64,000 nt of DNA from an uncultured bacterium. GTDB lineage: Bacteria > Planctomycetota > UBA1135 > GCA-002686595. A program made the position numbers and the translations under genes. Below, piece after piece: positions 32,215 to 40,524 of this stretch. The DNA lies in contig CALLKX010000052.1 of the NCBI GenBank assembly GCA_938083085.1, forward strand, positions 1 to 64,000, given 5' to 3'. How positions within the stretch are numbered: the first letter of the stretch is position 1; every line of letters starts with the position of its first letter. The notes beneath the pieces are model-generated. The model had not been told where the DNA came from and did no database searches. It worked only from the letters and a program-made list of their open reading frames with translations.

Positions 32215-33212
32215 CCAACGCCGAGATCACCATCACCGATAGCCTGACGGTCCTCCTCGCCATGGAGGACGCGACGGTCGCCTACGCGTTCGCAAGCCTC
32301 CTCGAGGCCAACGACCTCCAGGCCGCGACCGCAAATTGCTATGCCGACGCGCTCGCGCTCGCCGGTTGCGACGTGGTCGTCGCCGAGTTTGGTGGTCCCG
32401 CCGGAGCCCTGGACGGCCTCGAGCTCGTTGAGCGCATTCGAGCTGCCGGCCTCAACCCCTACATCGTGCTCGTGGGAATCAACCCAAGCCACGATGACTA
32501 CCGTCGCGCGATCCGTCTTGGGGTCCACGACCTCCTCGAGCGCCCCCTGCTTCCCGAGCAACTCATCGCCGCCGTCGAGGCCGCTGCGGTCTCCGCCGCT
32601 GACGTCGACGAGGACGGAGACGGAGACGAGACGGCGACTCTCGAGCTGATCTTGGCCGCTCATCCCCGCGCCGCCGAGGCCGCCGCCCGCGACCTCATCA
32701 GCTGGGCCGTTCGCTGCGACATCACCCCGGCAGCCCGTGCCCGCATCGGGTCCGCCGTGGCAGAGATCGTCACGAACAGCGTCGAGGCCGGAGCCACGAT
32801 CATCGAGGTCGAAGCCACCATGGGCGCCCGCGCGCTCGAGGTCGAGATCCGAGACGACGGCCCTGGCTTCGACACGGCCGCGGTCCTCGCCGAGGCGGGC
32901 CTGGACGCCACGACCGGGATCGGGCGCGCCCAGGCGCTCTGCGAAGAGCTGCAGATTGCCTCCGAGATGGGCGCGGGCACCGCGGCTCGCATCCGCTTTG
33001 GGGTCAGCGTCCTCGAGTTCGATGACGCCGATCGCATCGACCTCAGCGACCTCGACTTCCTCGCGCCCGGGACCTCCAAGGAACTCATGGCCACGCTCCA
33101 AGAGGACCCGAACGCGCCGGTGATCCTGTCACCCGCCCTCGCCGTCGTGGCGGGTCGGCTGCTCGCCGGACCTGATCCCCGTCGCGCGCTCCAGGCAGCG
33201 CTCTGGAGCTAA
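32211..33212 (+). CDS. Pseudo-receiver fused to GHKL (RsbW-like) ATPase
   Basis: A 333-residue two-domain protein. Residues about 10-115 resemble a response-regulator receiver, but the phospho-acceptor position reads VVVAEFGG, Glu instead of Asp, which could mimic constant phosphorylation. Residues about 145-265 are a GHKL ATPase with an intact N-box (EIVTNSVEAGA), G1 (RDDGPGFD) and G2 (TTGIGRAQAL), similar to RsbW/SpoIIAB-type kinases. A further 70-residue C-terminal tail is unassigned. GTG start overlapping the previous stop. Possible partner-switching kinase acting with the degenerate kinase before it; no anti-anti-sigma gene is in the window. Confidence 0.65.
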   Translation: MTNAEITITDSLTVLLAMEDATVAYAFASLLEANDLQAATANCYADALALAGCDVVVAEFGGPAGALDGLELVERIRAAGLNPYIVLVGINPSHDDYRRAIRLGVHDLLERPLLPEQLIAAVEAAAVSAADVDEDGDGDETATLELILAAHPRAAEAAARDLISWAVRCDITPAARARIGSAVAEIVTNSVEAGATIIEVEATMGARALEVEIRDDGPGFDTAAVLAEAGLDATTGIGRAQALCEELQIASEMGAGTAARIRFGVSVLEFDDADRIDLSDLDFLAPGTSKELMATLQEDPNAPVILSPALAVVAGRLLAGPDPRRALQAALWS

Positions 33213-33218
33213 GAGACC

Positions 33219-34238
33219 ATGAGCACCGACAGACAAGACAACGGGGATGACCTCTTCGACTTCCCCGAGGCCGTCGGGGTGGACAGCTTCGGCTTCGAGC
33301 CGGAGCCGCATGCCGCCCTCGGCGACAGTGCCGCCCACCTGACAGAGAACGGCACCGAGGACTTCGGAGATGTTCGCCAGGTCGAGCCGATCCAGAACCC
33401 GCCGATCCCTGAGGGGATCAGCGACCTCGAGTACGACCTGTTCGACTTCGAATCGGCTTCAAACACCCCGAACGCCCTTCCCCAGAGCACAGCCCCCTTC
33501 GTGACGCCGAGCGACAGCTTCGACGTCGATGAGGCACTTACCGAGCCCTCAAAGGTAGACGTGAACGCGCCTGCCTTCGCGTCGTCGCCCGAGGATGCCG
33601 CAGCTGAGCCTGCACCCGTCAGCGCGGCCGCAGCCACCAAGGAGCCGACGCCGGCGACCCACACAGCTTCCCTCCTCAGCGATCGCGGCCCCCGCATCAC
33701 GCTGCCCGAGGACATGCCCGGCGCGTCTGCCTGGGAGCGCAACCGCTCCCTCGCGGCCCTCGTCGGGTGCTTCCTCCTCATCAATACAGGGATCTTCTTC
33801 CTGGCTCAGCAGGCCAGCGACCGGTTCAACCAGACCATCGCTGACGCCACGGGCCTGATGGCCCAGGTCCTGCTCGACCAGCAAGCGAAGGACGCCCAAG
33901 CCGCCGCTCCGGCGAACGCGGAAGCGAAGGTCGAGCACGTCATCGAGGCCGCTCCGGCCGAGCCTGCGGTAACCGAGGCCATCGAGACCATCGAGACCAT
34001 CGACGACACGATCGTCGAACCCCTTGAGTACGACAACACCCACCAGCTGGGAGTTGCTCGAGCCAAGGCGCTCCTGGAGCAAGGCAAGCCCGAGGAGGCT
34101 CGGATGCTCCTCAACTTCATCCTGGCGAACCGCGATCGGGTCCCGATGCGCAACAGCCTCCGCGAGGAGATCGACTACCTGATCCCCTTCACCTACTTCG
34201 AGCAGGGCAACCTGATCGCGCCGGAGGAAGCCCGATGA
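33219..34238 (+). CDS. Single-pass protein with acidic DLFDF-bearing tail, unrecognised
   Basis: A 339-residue protein with an acidic, disordered N-terminal half (1-170), one membrane segment (about 178-197), an Ala/Glu-rich linker and a C-terminal TPR-like helical region (about 280-339, AKALLEQGKPEEARMLLNFI). The pentapeptide DLFDF occurs twice, at 11-15 and 73-77, each followed by an acidic stretch. By composition the N-terminus is probably cytoplasmic and the helical end periplasmic. It is 6 bases after the GHKL gene and overlaps the next by ATGA. Unknown family; it could couple a cytoplasmic motor or signalling partner to the exported TPR proteins encoded next. Confidence 0.65.
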   Translation: MSTDRQDNGDDLFDFPEAVGVDSFGFEPEPHAALGDSAAHLTENGTEDFGDVRQVEPIQNPPIPEGISDLEYDLFDFESASNTPNALPQSTAPFVTPSDSFDVDEALTEPSKVDVNAPAFASSPEDAAAEPAPVSAAAATKEPTPATHTASLLSDRGPRITLPEDMPGASAWERNRSLAALVGCFLLINTGIFFLAQQASDRFNQTIADATGLMAQVLLDQQAKDAQAAAPANAEAKVEHVIEAAPAEPAVTEAIETIETIDDTIVEPLEYDNTHQLGVARAKALLEQGKPEEARMLLNFILANRDRVPMRNSLREEIDYLIPFTYFEQGNLIAPEEAR

Positions 34239-35761
34239 GCTCTCCCCTCCTGACCGCCGCGGCCTGCCTGTTCGCTGCTCTCAACGTCTCCGCCGCCTCG
34301 GCGCAGGACATCGTCCTCCGGCGCTCCACCGTCACCATCTCCGAGGGGAACGACGGCCCGAGGATCGACGTCAAGGCCGACCGTGTCTCCTTCAAGAGCC
34401 TGATGGCCAAGGTCGCCGCCAAGTCTGGCAGGACCGTCGAGGGAGGCGAGCTGATCAGCCGTGACCCCGAAGTGACCGCGCTGCTGGAGGACGTTGACCT
34501 CCGCGAAGCGCTCCTCATCATCTCCGGCTCTGTCGGTCTTCGCGCCACGCTCCGGAGCGAGACCCTGGTCCTCACCGAGGACCTCGGCCCCTACCCGACC
34601 CGCGAGGAGGTCTACACCCGCGCCGAGTCCTGGTACCTGCGGGCCATGACAGCAGCGCCGAACAGCATCCTGGCCCCCGGCGCCCTCTGGAACCGCGCCA
34701 AGATGTGTCAGGAGCTCCCTGGCGCGGAGGTTCAGGCCGCGGAGCTCTTCACCCAGCTCTTCGAGGACTACCCGAAGTCGGAGCTCGCCCCCCGGGCGCG
34801 CATCGAGGCCAGCTTGGCCTACAGCGAGGCCGGTGCCTGGCGCAAGGCGACCGATGCCCTCCAGCTCCTCCTGCTGAGTCCCTCACCCAAGCCGATTCGG
34901 AGTCGCGCCCGCCGCCTCCTGGCCGAAGCCCTCACCCAACTCGCCGACGAGTCCCAGCCGCAGTCACGCCTCGAGTACGCCCGCCGCGCCCACCTGCAGC
35001 TCGACGTGCTCGATGCCGACCAGGGCGCGACTAGCCCGTCAGAGCGGCGTCGGAGGTACATCATCCGCAGCCGAGCCTTCTCGCTGACCGGTGAGCCCGC
35101 CGAGGCGCTCCGCTACCTCGACCTCGCCCGCGCCAACGGGAGCGACGCTGACGTCGACCCCGAGGTCTCCGAGCTTCGTGCCCGGGCATTCGAGTACGCG
35201 GGTCAGTACGAGAAGGCCGTGCGAGCCTGGCTGATGTACGCAGAGATGACGCAGGGCGCGACCCGAGCGGACGCCCTGCTGCACGCCGCTGAGGCCGCGC
35301 ACACCGGCGGGTCCCACCTCACGGTGATCTCGATCGCCAAGCTCGCCGCGAACTCAGGTGAGGAGACCCTCGCCCTCAAGAACGTCGAGAACAAGGCGCT
35401 CGCCGCGCTCGACCTCCCCGCCCGTCACCTCGAGGCGCTCGATGATGACGACCTCCTGGAGCGTGGCCAACACCTGCTGAGCCGTGGGATGACCGCCGAG
35501 GCCGCCGAGGCCCTGCGCCCCATGTTCGATCGCCGCCAGAGCCTGGCCTCGCCCGAGCTGCGGCTCGAGGTTGGCCTGACCTACTCCCGCGCCCTCTCGC
35601 AGACCGGACGGCTCACCACCGCCGTCTTTGTCCTGCGCAAGACCGCCCAGGAGCAGAACCACCCCGCCGACCGCCGCCGCGTCTACCTCGCTGCCTCGAA
35701 CCTCTTCGAAGAAGCGGGCGAGCTCGACCTGGCCATCAAAGCGCTCGAAGGGCGTCTTTGA
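34235..35761 (+). CDS. Exported protein with STN-like domain and TPR repeats
   Basis: A 508-residue exported protein. A signal peptide ends at ASA before QD (about 23/24). Residues 30-115 resemble the short secretin/TonB N-terminal (STN) domain, with DVDLREALLIISGSVGLRATL as its signature strand-helix. The remaining 390 residues are tandem helical pairs of TPR or Sel1-like spacing (for example TQLFEDYPKSELAPRARIEA, and PAEALRYLDLARANG). STN domains usually sit in periplasmic gates, so a link to an outer-membrane channel or ring is plausible. Overlaps both neighbours; second TPR-type product of the cassette. Confidence 0.65.
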   Translation: MSSPLLTAAACLFAALNVSAASAQDIVLRRSTVTISEGNDGPRIDVKADRVSFKSLMAKVAAKSGRTVEGGELISRDPEVTALLEDVDLREALLIISGSVGLRATLRSETLVLTEDLGPYPTREEVYTRAESWYLRAMTAAPNSILAPGALWNRAKMCQELPGAEVQAAELFTQLFEDYPKSELAPRARIEASLAYSEAGAWRKATDALQLLLLSPSPKPIRSRARRLLAEALTQLADESQPQSRLEYARRAHLQLDVLDADQGATSPSERRRRYIIRSRAFSLTGEPAEALRYLDLARANGSDADVDPEVSELRARAFEYAGQYEKAVRAWLMYAEMTQGATRADALLHAAEAAHTGGSHLTVISIAKLAANSGEETLALKNVENKALAALDLPARHLEALDDDDLLERGQHLLSRGMTAEAAEALRPMFDRRQSLASPELRLEVGLTYSRALSQTGRLTTAVFVLRKTAQEQNHPADRRRVYLAASNLFEEAGELDLAIKALEGRL

Positions 35762-35775
35762 GGAGAGAAGTCCAG

Positions 35776-36663
35776 ATGATGAAATCAATCGGAACCGTCC
35801 AACTCGCCCTCGCCACGGTCTTCGTGGTGCCCGCCGTCACCGGCCAGGACGAGAACGTGAATTCGTTGCAGTCGCAGCTCAGCGCCACGCTGAACTCCCT
35901 CGACTACCTCACGGACCTGCGAGATCGCGCTGCATCCGGCGACCGTACTGCCGTCGGCGCGATCGTCTCGACCACCGAGGCTCCCCGAGATCCGCAGCGC
36001 GCAGGTGGGTCCTACCTGGAGTCCCTCCAGACCGACCTCGCTCGCCTCCGCTTCCAGCTCGACCGACTCCTCGGCACACCCTCCGAGGTCAAGGCCATCA
36101 TGCAGCTCCCCGGCAGCGTCGTCCGCTCCCTGGGCCTGGCTGGCGCCCCGGCCGAGCGCGGCACGAACGGGGGGACCTCAACGGCACCTGAGCAGACGAC
36201 CAACCCCAACGCGAGCACCTCAGGCCTCCAGGCATCGGGCGCCGGTCTGCTCGGAGTGGGCGGGTCGGAGGGCATGAGCACGGCCATGCTCCAGCAGATC
36301 AACTCCGAGCTCCTCCCGCTCGACTCGGTCACCGATTCAGCCCGGCGCCGAGGCGCCGAATCCGTCTCGCTGGAGGGCGACGGCTACATCGCGGCGCCGA
36401 CGCGCCTCGGGCGCCTCTACGTCCGTCGCGGCCGCGCCGCGGAGGCCCTCACGGTCCTCGAGGCGGCCCCCAAGTCACCGGCGCGAACGTACTGGCTTGC
36501 CCGGTCCTATCAGGCGCTCGAGCGCTACGAGGACGCCGCAGACCTGTACCGGAACCTGATCGCTGATCCCGCCGCCGCGGACTTCCAGCGCCAGGCCGAA
36601 CGCGACCTCAAGTTCGTCGACTTCAGCCGGCAGCTCCGCAATGCCGGCGGCACGCCGCGCTGA
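35776..36663 (+). CDS. Exported TPR-containing protein, unrecognised
   Basis: A 295-residue protein with a signal peptide (MMKSIGTVQLALATVFVVPA, cleavage near VTG/QD). A helical segment (about 30-100) is followed by a Gly/Ser/Thr-rich linker (115-185) and C-terminal TPR repeats (about 205-280, GRLYVRRGRAAEALTVLEAA, YQALERYEDAADLYRNL). The start is chosen at ATG 35776 because AGGAGA lies at 35761-35766 and the signal peptide begins there; a TTG at 35758 is possible. Last gene of the cassette before the two-component pair. Confidence 0.65.
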   Translation: MMKSIGTVQLALATVFVVPAVTGQDENVNSLQSQLSATLNSLDYLTDLRDRAASGDRTAVGAIVSTTEAPRDPQRAGGSYLESLQTDLARLRFQLDRLLGTPSEVKAIMQLPGSVVRSLGLAGAPAERGTNGGTSTAPEQTTNPNASTSGLQASGAGLLGVGGSEGMSTAMLQQINSELLPLDSVTDSARRRGAESVSLEGDGYIAAPTRLGRLYVRRGRAAEALTVLEAAPKSPARTYWLARSYQALERYEDAADLYRNLIADPAAADFQRQAERDLKFVDFSRQLRNAGGTPR

Positions 36664-36693
36664 TCCGCCGCTCCAACCGCCCACACCCACGCC

Positions 36694-37884
36694 ATGTCCT
36701 CCACCAGCCGCACAGCCCTCTCGCTCTCTCCCGAGATGAGCGTCGAAGATGCGATCGCGAGCTTCTCTGCAGTCCTTGAGGACCTGCAGGTGAGCCACGC
36801 GCGCCTCGAAGAGCGCGCGGCCCACGTTGAGGCCGAGCTGTGCGCCGCCAACAAGGAGCTCGCCACCAAGGTCGAGGAGCTCGACGAGGTGAAGTGCCAC
36901 CTTGAGTCCGTGCTCACCTCGATCCCCGCGGGGGTCGTGGTCTACGACGCGGAGGGCCAGGTCCAAGCCGCCAACCGCGCGGCGCTGGAGATCCTCGGCG
37001 CCGACGAACAGGAGATCATCGGCTCGACCGAGTGGAGCGGCCTCGCCGGCCGCGACGCCCACGGGGAGCCCGTCGAGGTGCTCTGCTCAGACGGCGAGAC
37101 CCGCGTCCTGGCGCACCGTTACTCGGAAGTCACGCGGGGCCAGCAGGTGAGCGGCGCCGTCGAAGTGATCGAGGACCAGAGCGTCCTCGTCCGCGCCCAG
37201 GAGCGCATGCACCGCCTCGACAAGACCGCCGCGCTGGGCACCATGGCGGGCGGCATCGCCCACGAGATCCGCAACCCCTTGCACGCGATCCAGGGCTTCG
37301 CCGAGCTCCTGGTACGCGAGTCGGCAGGGGAGACCCGCGCCACCCACCTCGCCACGCGCGTCCGGGAAGGCGTCTTCGAGATCGAGGCCATCGTCGCTGG
37401 CATGCTCGGCATCGCCGGAGACGGCGGCCTCAACCTTGAGGAGTGCGACGTCGCGGACCTGGTCGAGGCGGCCTGCGGGGCCGCCCGACGCCAGTGCGGC
37501 GACTCGAACCGCTGGAACATCGAGGTCGACGTCGACGCGGACGTGCTCATCGCCGACCGCATCAAGGTCCGCCAGGCCCTGCGCAACCTGATCGCCAACG
37601 CCTGCGACGTCCAGCCCGACGGCGGCGCCGTGAGCGTGTCCGCCACGTCCACCGAGAGCGGCGTCGAGTTCCGGGTGAGCGATGCGGGCCCCGGCCTCCG
37701 CCCGCAGGACATCCACCGCCTCTGCGATCCCTTCTTCACGACTCGCGCCGAAGGCACGGGACTCGGCCTCGCGCTCGTACAGCGCGTCGCCCAACTCCAC
37801 GCCGGTGCGTTCGAACCTGACCCCAACGCTGCTGCCTTGGGCGGAGCCTCCTTCGTCCTCACGATTCCGAGCCAACGAGCCTGA
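36694..37884 (+). CDS. flrB: Sensor histidine kinase, FlrB/FleS-like
   Basis: A 396-residue soluble kinase: N-terminal coiled coil (about 20-70), a PAS domain (about 70-165), HisKA with the phospho-His in GGIAHEIRNPLHAIQGFAEL, and HATPase with LRNLIANACD, DAGPGL and GTGLGLALV. There is no membrane segment, as in FlrB and FleS, which act in the cytoplasm on the adjacent response regulator. The gene lies 12 bases before that regulator and 30 after the cassette. Its signal is unknown; in related systems it reads export-apparatus completion. Confidence 0.88.
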   Translation: MSSTSRTALSLSPEMSVEDAIASFSAVLEDLQVSHARLEERAAHVEAELCAANKELATKVEELDEVKCHLESVLTSIPAGVVVYDAEGQVQAANRAALEILGADEQEIIGSTEWSGLAGRDAHGEPVEVLCSDGETRVLAHRYSEVTRGQQVSGAVEVIEDQSVLVRAQERMHRLDKTAALGTMAGGIAHEIRNPLHAIQGFAELLVRESAGETRATHLATRVREGVFEIEAIVAGMLGIAGDGGLNLEECDVADLVEAACGAARRQCGDSNRWNIEVDVDADVLIADRIKVRQALRNLIANACDVQPDGGAVSVSATSTESGVEFRVSDAGPGLRPQDIHRLCDPFFTTRAEGTGLGLALVQRVAQLHAGAFEPDPNAAALGGASFVLTIPSQRA

Positions 37885-37896
37885 TCTCCCTTCCAT

Positions 37897-39303
37897 ATGA
37901 CCCTTCAACGCATTCTGGTCGTCGACGACGAGTCCCTGGCACGCGAGTACCTGGGTGAGGCTGTCACTAGCCTCGGTTACAGCGCCATCAGCGCCAACGA
38001 GGCAACAGCCGCGCTGACCATGATCGAGCGCGAGCAGCCGGACGTGGTCCTCACGGACCTCCGCATGCCCGGGATCGACGGCGTCGAGCTGACGCAGCGG
38101 ATCCAGGAGCGCTGGCCGGACCTCCCCGTGATGCTCTGCACCGCGCACGCCACCGTGGAGTCGGCCGTGGCCGCCATGAAGTACGGAGCCCGCGACGTCT
38201 TGCTCAAGCCGATCTCGATCGACAGCCTCGACTTCTCCCTCAAGCGGCTGCAGCGCGAGCAGAAGCTGGTCGAGGAGAACCGCTACCTCCGCGAGGAGGC
38301 CCGGAGCAGCTCCCCCGACCAGATGATCGCGGCGAGCCCCGCCATGGGAGAGCTCCTTCACTCCGCCGCGCGCGTCGCCCGCTCCAAGGGCACCGTGCTG
38401 ATCACCGGCGCCAGCGGCACCGGCAAGGAGCGAGTCGCGAGCTTCATCCACGCCGCCTCGGAGCGCGCCGAGCAGCCCTTCATCCGGGTCAACTGCGCCG
38501 CCCTCTCCGAGCAGCTCCTCGAATCCGAGCTCTTCGGGCACGAGCGGGGCGCGTTCACGGGGGCTGACAAGCAGCGCCTTGGCCGATTCGAGCTGGCCGA
38601 CGGCGGGACGCTGCTCCTCGACGAGGTCGGGGAGATCTCCGCCGCCATGCAAGCCAAGCTCCTCCGCGTCCTCCAGGAGGACGAGTTCGAGCGCGTCGGC
38701 GGCCAGAAGACCCTCAAGGTCGACGTCCGGGTGGTCGCCTCGACCAACCGTGACCTCGCCGTCGAGGTCGCTGAGGGCCGGTTCCGTGAGGACCTCTACT
38801 ACAGGCTGCACGTCCTGCCCCTGCACATCGCGCCGCTCAACGAACGCCCCGAGGACATCATGCCTATGGCGCAGCGCTTCGCCGACGTCTACGCGAAGCA
38901 GAACGGCCTCCCCACCCCTCAGATCACCGCCGAGGCTGGTGAACGCCTGTGCAGCTGGGGTTGGCCCGGGAACGTCCGCGAGCTCGAGAACGTCATCCAA
39001 CGGGCCGTCATCCTCGGCGCCTCCGACGAGGGAGCCGCCTTGATCGCCGCTGAAGACCTCCTCTTCGGCCCGAACAGCGCGATGAGCACGACCGGCCGGG
39101 TGATCGACCTGGACCTCGAGCACCCCGCGTTCCAGGAGGCCATCGCCAACGAGTCCATGGCCGACGTCGAACGCATCGCGATCCTCTCGACCCTTGAGCG
39201 TACCGGCGGCAACAAGACCGAGGCGGCACGCCGCCTCGGCGTCACCGCCCGCACGCTCTCCAACAAGATGAAGATCTGGCGTCACGCCGGACTGCTCGGC
39301 TGA
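37897..39303 (+). CDS. flrC: Sigma54 activator, FlrC/FleR-like response regulator
   Basis: A 468-residue enhancer-binding protein. Receiver domain with VVDDES, phospho-Asp in LTDLRMP, and Lys in LLKPIS. AAA+ domain with GASGTGKE (Walker A, with Ala replacing the usual Glu or Asp), GAFTGAD, and [13 protein letters not shown]-terminal Fis-type helix-turn-helix ([20 protein letters not shown]). It is the cognate partner of the kinase just upstream and precedes flgB by 10 bases, the FlrBC arrangement that drives mid-stage flagellar genes. It is the second candidate for binding the TGTCGC dyads. Confidence 0.9.
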   Translation: MTLQRILVVDDESLAREYLGEAVTSLGYSAISANEATAALTMIEREQPDVVLTDLRMPGIDGVELTQRIQERWPDLPVMLCTAHATVESAVAAMKYGARDVLLKPISIDSLDFSLKRLQREQKLVEENRYLREEARSSSPDQMIAASPAMGELLHSAARVARSKGTVLITGASGTGKERVASFIHAASERAEQPFIRVNCAALSEQLLESELFGHERGAFTGADKQRLGRFELADGGTLLLDEVGEISAAMQAKLLRVLQEDEFERVGGQKTLKVDVRVVASTNRDLAVEVAEGRFREDLYYRLHVLPLHIAPLNERPEDIMPMAQRFADVYAKQNGLPTPQITAEAGERLCSWGWPGNVRELENVIQRAVILGASDEGAALIAAEDLLFGPNSAMSTTGRVIDLDLEHPAFQEAIANESMADVERIAILSTLERTGGNKTEAARRLGVTARTLSNKMKIWRHAGLLG

Positions 39304-39313
39304 GGTTCACGGA

Positions 39314-39679
39314 ATGACGATCCAACCCAAAGGCGCCGACATGCTGGTTCGGCTGATGTCCGCCGCGACCACGCGGCGGGACGTCCTCGCGAACAACATC
39401 GCCAGCCAGAACCTCCCCGGCTACCACCGGCAGGACGTTGAGTTCGAGAAGCTGCTCTTCGAGCAGATGCAGAAGGGCGGCGACGTCCGGGACCTCAAGG
39501 ACGTCCGACCCGAGATCGTCACTGACTGGGACACACCCGTGCGCGCTGACGGCAACAACGTCTCCGCCGAACAAGAGGCGAGCCTCGTCACCGAGAACCG
39601 CATCCGCTTCGAGCTCTACGCCACCATCCTCCGCAGCCAACAGTCCCTGGTTAGCCAGGCCATCATCCACGACCGCTAA
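39314..39679 (+). CDS. flgB: FlgB, proximal rod protein
   Basis: A 121-residue rod subunit exported to the periplasm. The N-terminal RDVLANNIASQNLPGYHRQDVEFE and C-terminal IRFELYATILRSQQSLV are the conserved rod/hook helices. Length is normal. First of the flgB-flgC-fliE group. Confidence 0.93.
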   Translation: MTIQPKGADMLVRLMSAATTRRDVLANNIASQNLPGYHRQDVEFEKLLFEQMQKGGDVRDLKDVRPEIVTDWDTPVRADGNNVSAEQEASLVTENRIRFELYATILRSQQSLVSQAIIHDR

Positions 39680-39681
39680 AC

Positions 39682-40137
39682 ATGGACGTCAATAACACAA
39701 GCCAAGGGCGCCCCCTCAACGCGGTCTTCCGCGGGATGCGCATCGCGACCTCCTCGCTCTCCGCGGAGCGTGAGCGCGTCGACACGATCGCCAAGAACAT
39801 CGCCAACGCCCGCACGACGATGGACCCCACCACGGGGCTCCCCTATCAGCGGGAAGAGGTCTCCTTCGCACCGATCATGGAGCGAGTGGCCGGCGCCCCT
39901 GACCGCTTCGTGGGCATCCGCGTCGACGAGATCATCAAGGACGAGTCGCCGTTCGAGGAGGTCTTCGACCCGGGCCATCCTGACGCCGACGACCGTGGCG
40001 TCGTGCTCTACCCGAACGTCAACACCATGAAGGAGATGGCCGACCTGGTGACAGCGGTCCGCTCCTACGAGGCGAACCTCTCCGTGCAAGAGAACTTCGA
40101 GCGGATGGCCGATCGGGCCCTCCGCCTCGCTGACTGA
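39682..40137 (+). CDS. flgC: FlgC, proximal rod protein
   Basis: A 151-residue rod subunit. It carries the N-terminal block LSAERERVDTIAKNIANART and the C-terminal block YPNVNTMKEMADLVTAVRSY, which are diagnostic. It starts 2 bases after flgB. Confidence 0.96.
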   Translation: MDVNNTSQGRPLNAVFRGMRIATSSLSAERERVDTIAKNIANARTTMDPTTGLPYQREEVSFAPIMERVAGAPDRFVGIRVDEIIKDESPFEEVFDPGHPDADDRGVVLYPNVNTMKEMADLVTAVRSYEANLSVQENFERMADRALRLAD

Positions 40138-40161
40138 CCCCAACTACACGGCGGCTGAACC

Positions 40162-40521
40162 ATGACTAACCTGCAGATCGGAGGAGGCAACGCTTACGAG
40201 CGTATGGCGCAGCTCAAGCGCCAGATGAGCCAGGCCTCTAAGCCGGAAGGAGCGGGCCCTAACGGCGCGTCCTTCCCGGCCGTCTCGCTCGAGCCGCAGA
40301 AGTCGGGCAGCGTCGAGAGCGTCGCCAAGGAAGGCCTCGGCGCGGTCGAGTCGTCGGTACAGCGCACCAACAACATTCACCTTGACGTCGTGAAAGGCGA
40401 CGTCGACCTGCACGAAGTCGCGGCACAGCTGAAGGAGTCCGAGGTCACCTTCCAGTTCGCCTTGACCGTCCGTAACAAGCTCCTCGACGCGTACCGCGAA
40501 GTCATGCGGATGTCGGTCTGA
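40162..40521 (+). CDS. fliE: FliE, MS-ring/rod adaptor
   Basis: A 119-residue adaptor joining the FliF ring to the rod. The C-terminal half (GDVDLHEVAAQLKESEVTFQ, then RNKLLDAYREVMRM) is the conserved part. The N-terminal half is variable. Located between flgC and fliF as usual. Confidence 0.92.
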   Translation: MTNLQIGGGNAYERMAQLKRQMSQASKPEGAGPNGASFPAVSLEPQKSGSVESVAKEGLGAVESSVQRTNNIHLDVVKGDVDLHEVAAQLKESEVTFQFALTVRNKLLDAYREVMRMSV

Positions 40522-40524
40522 ATC

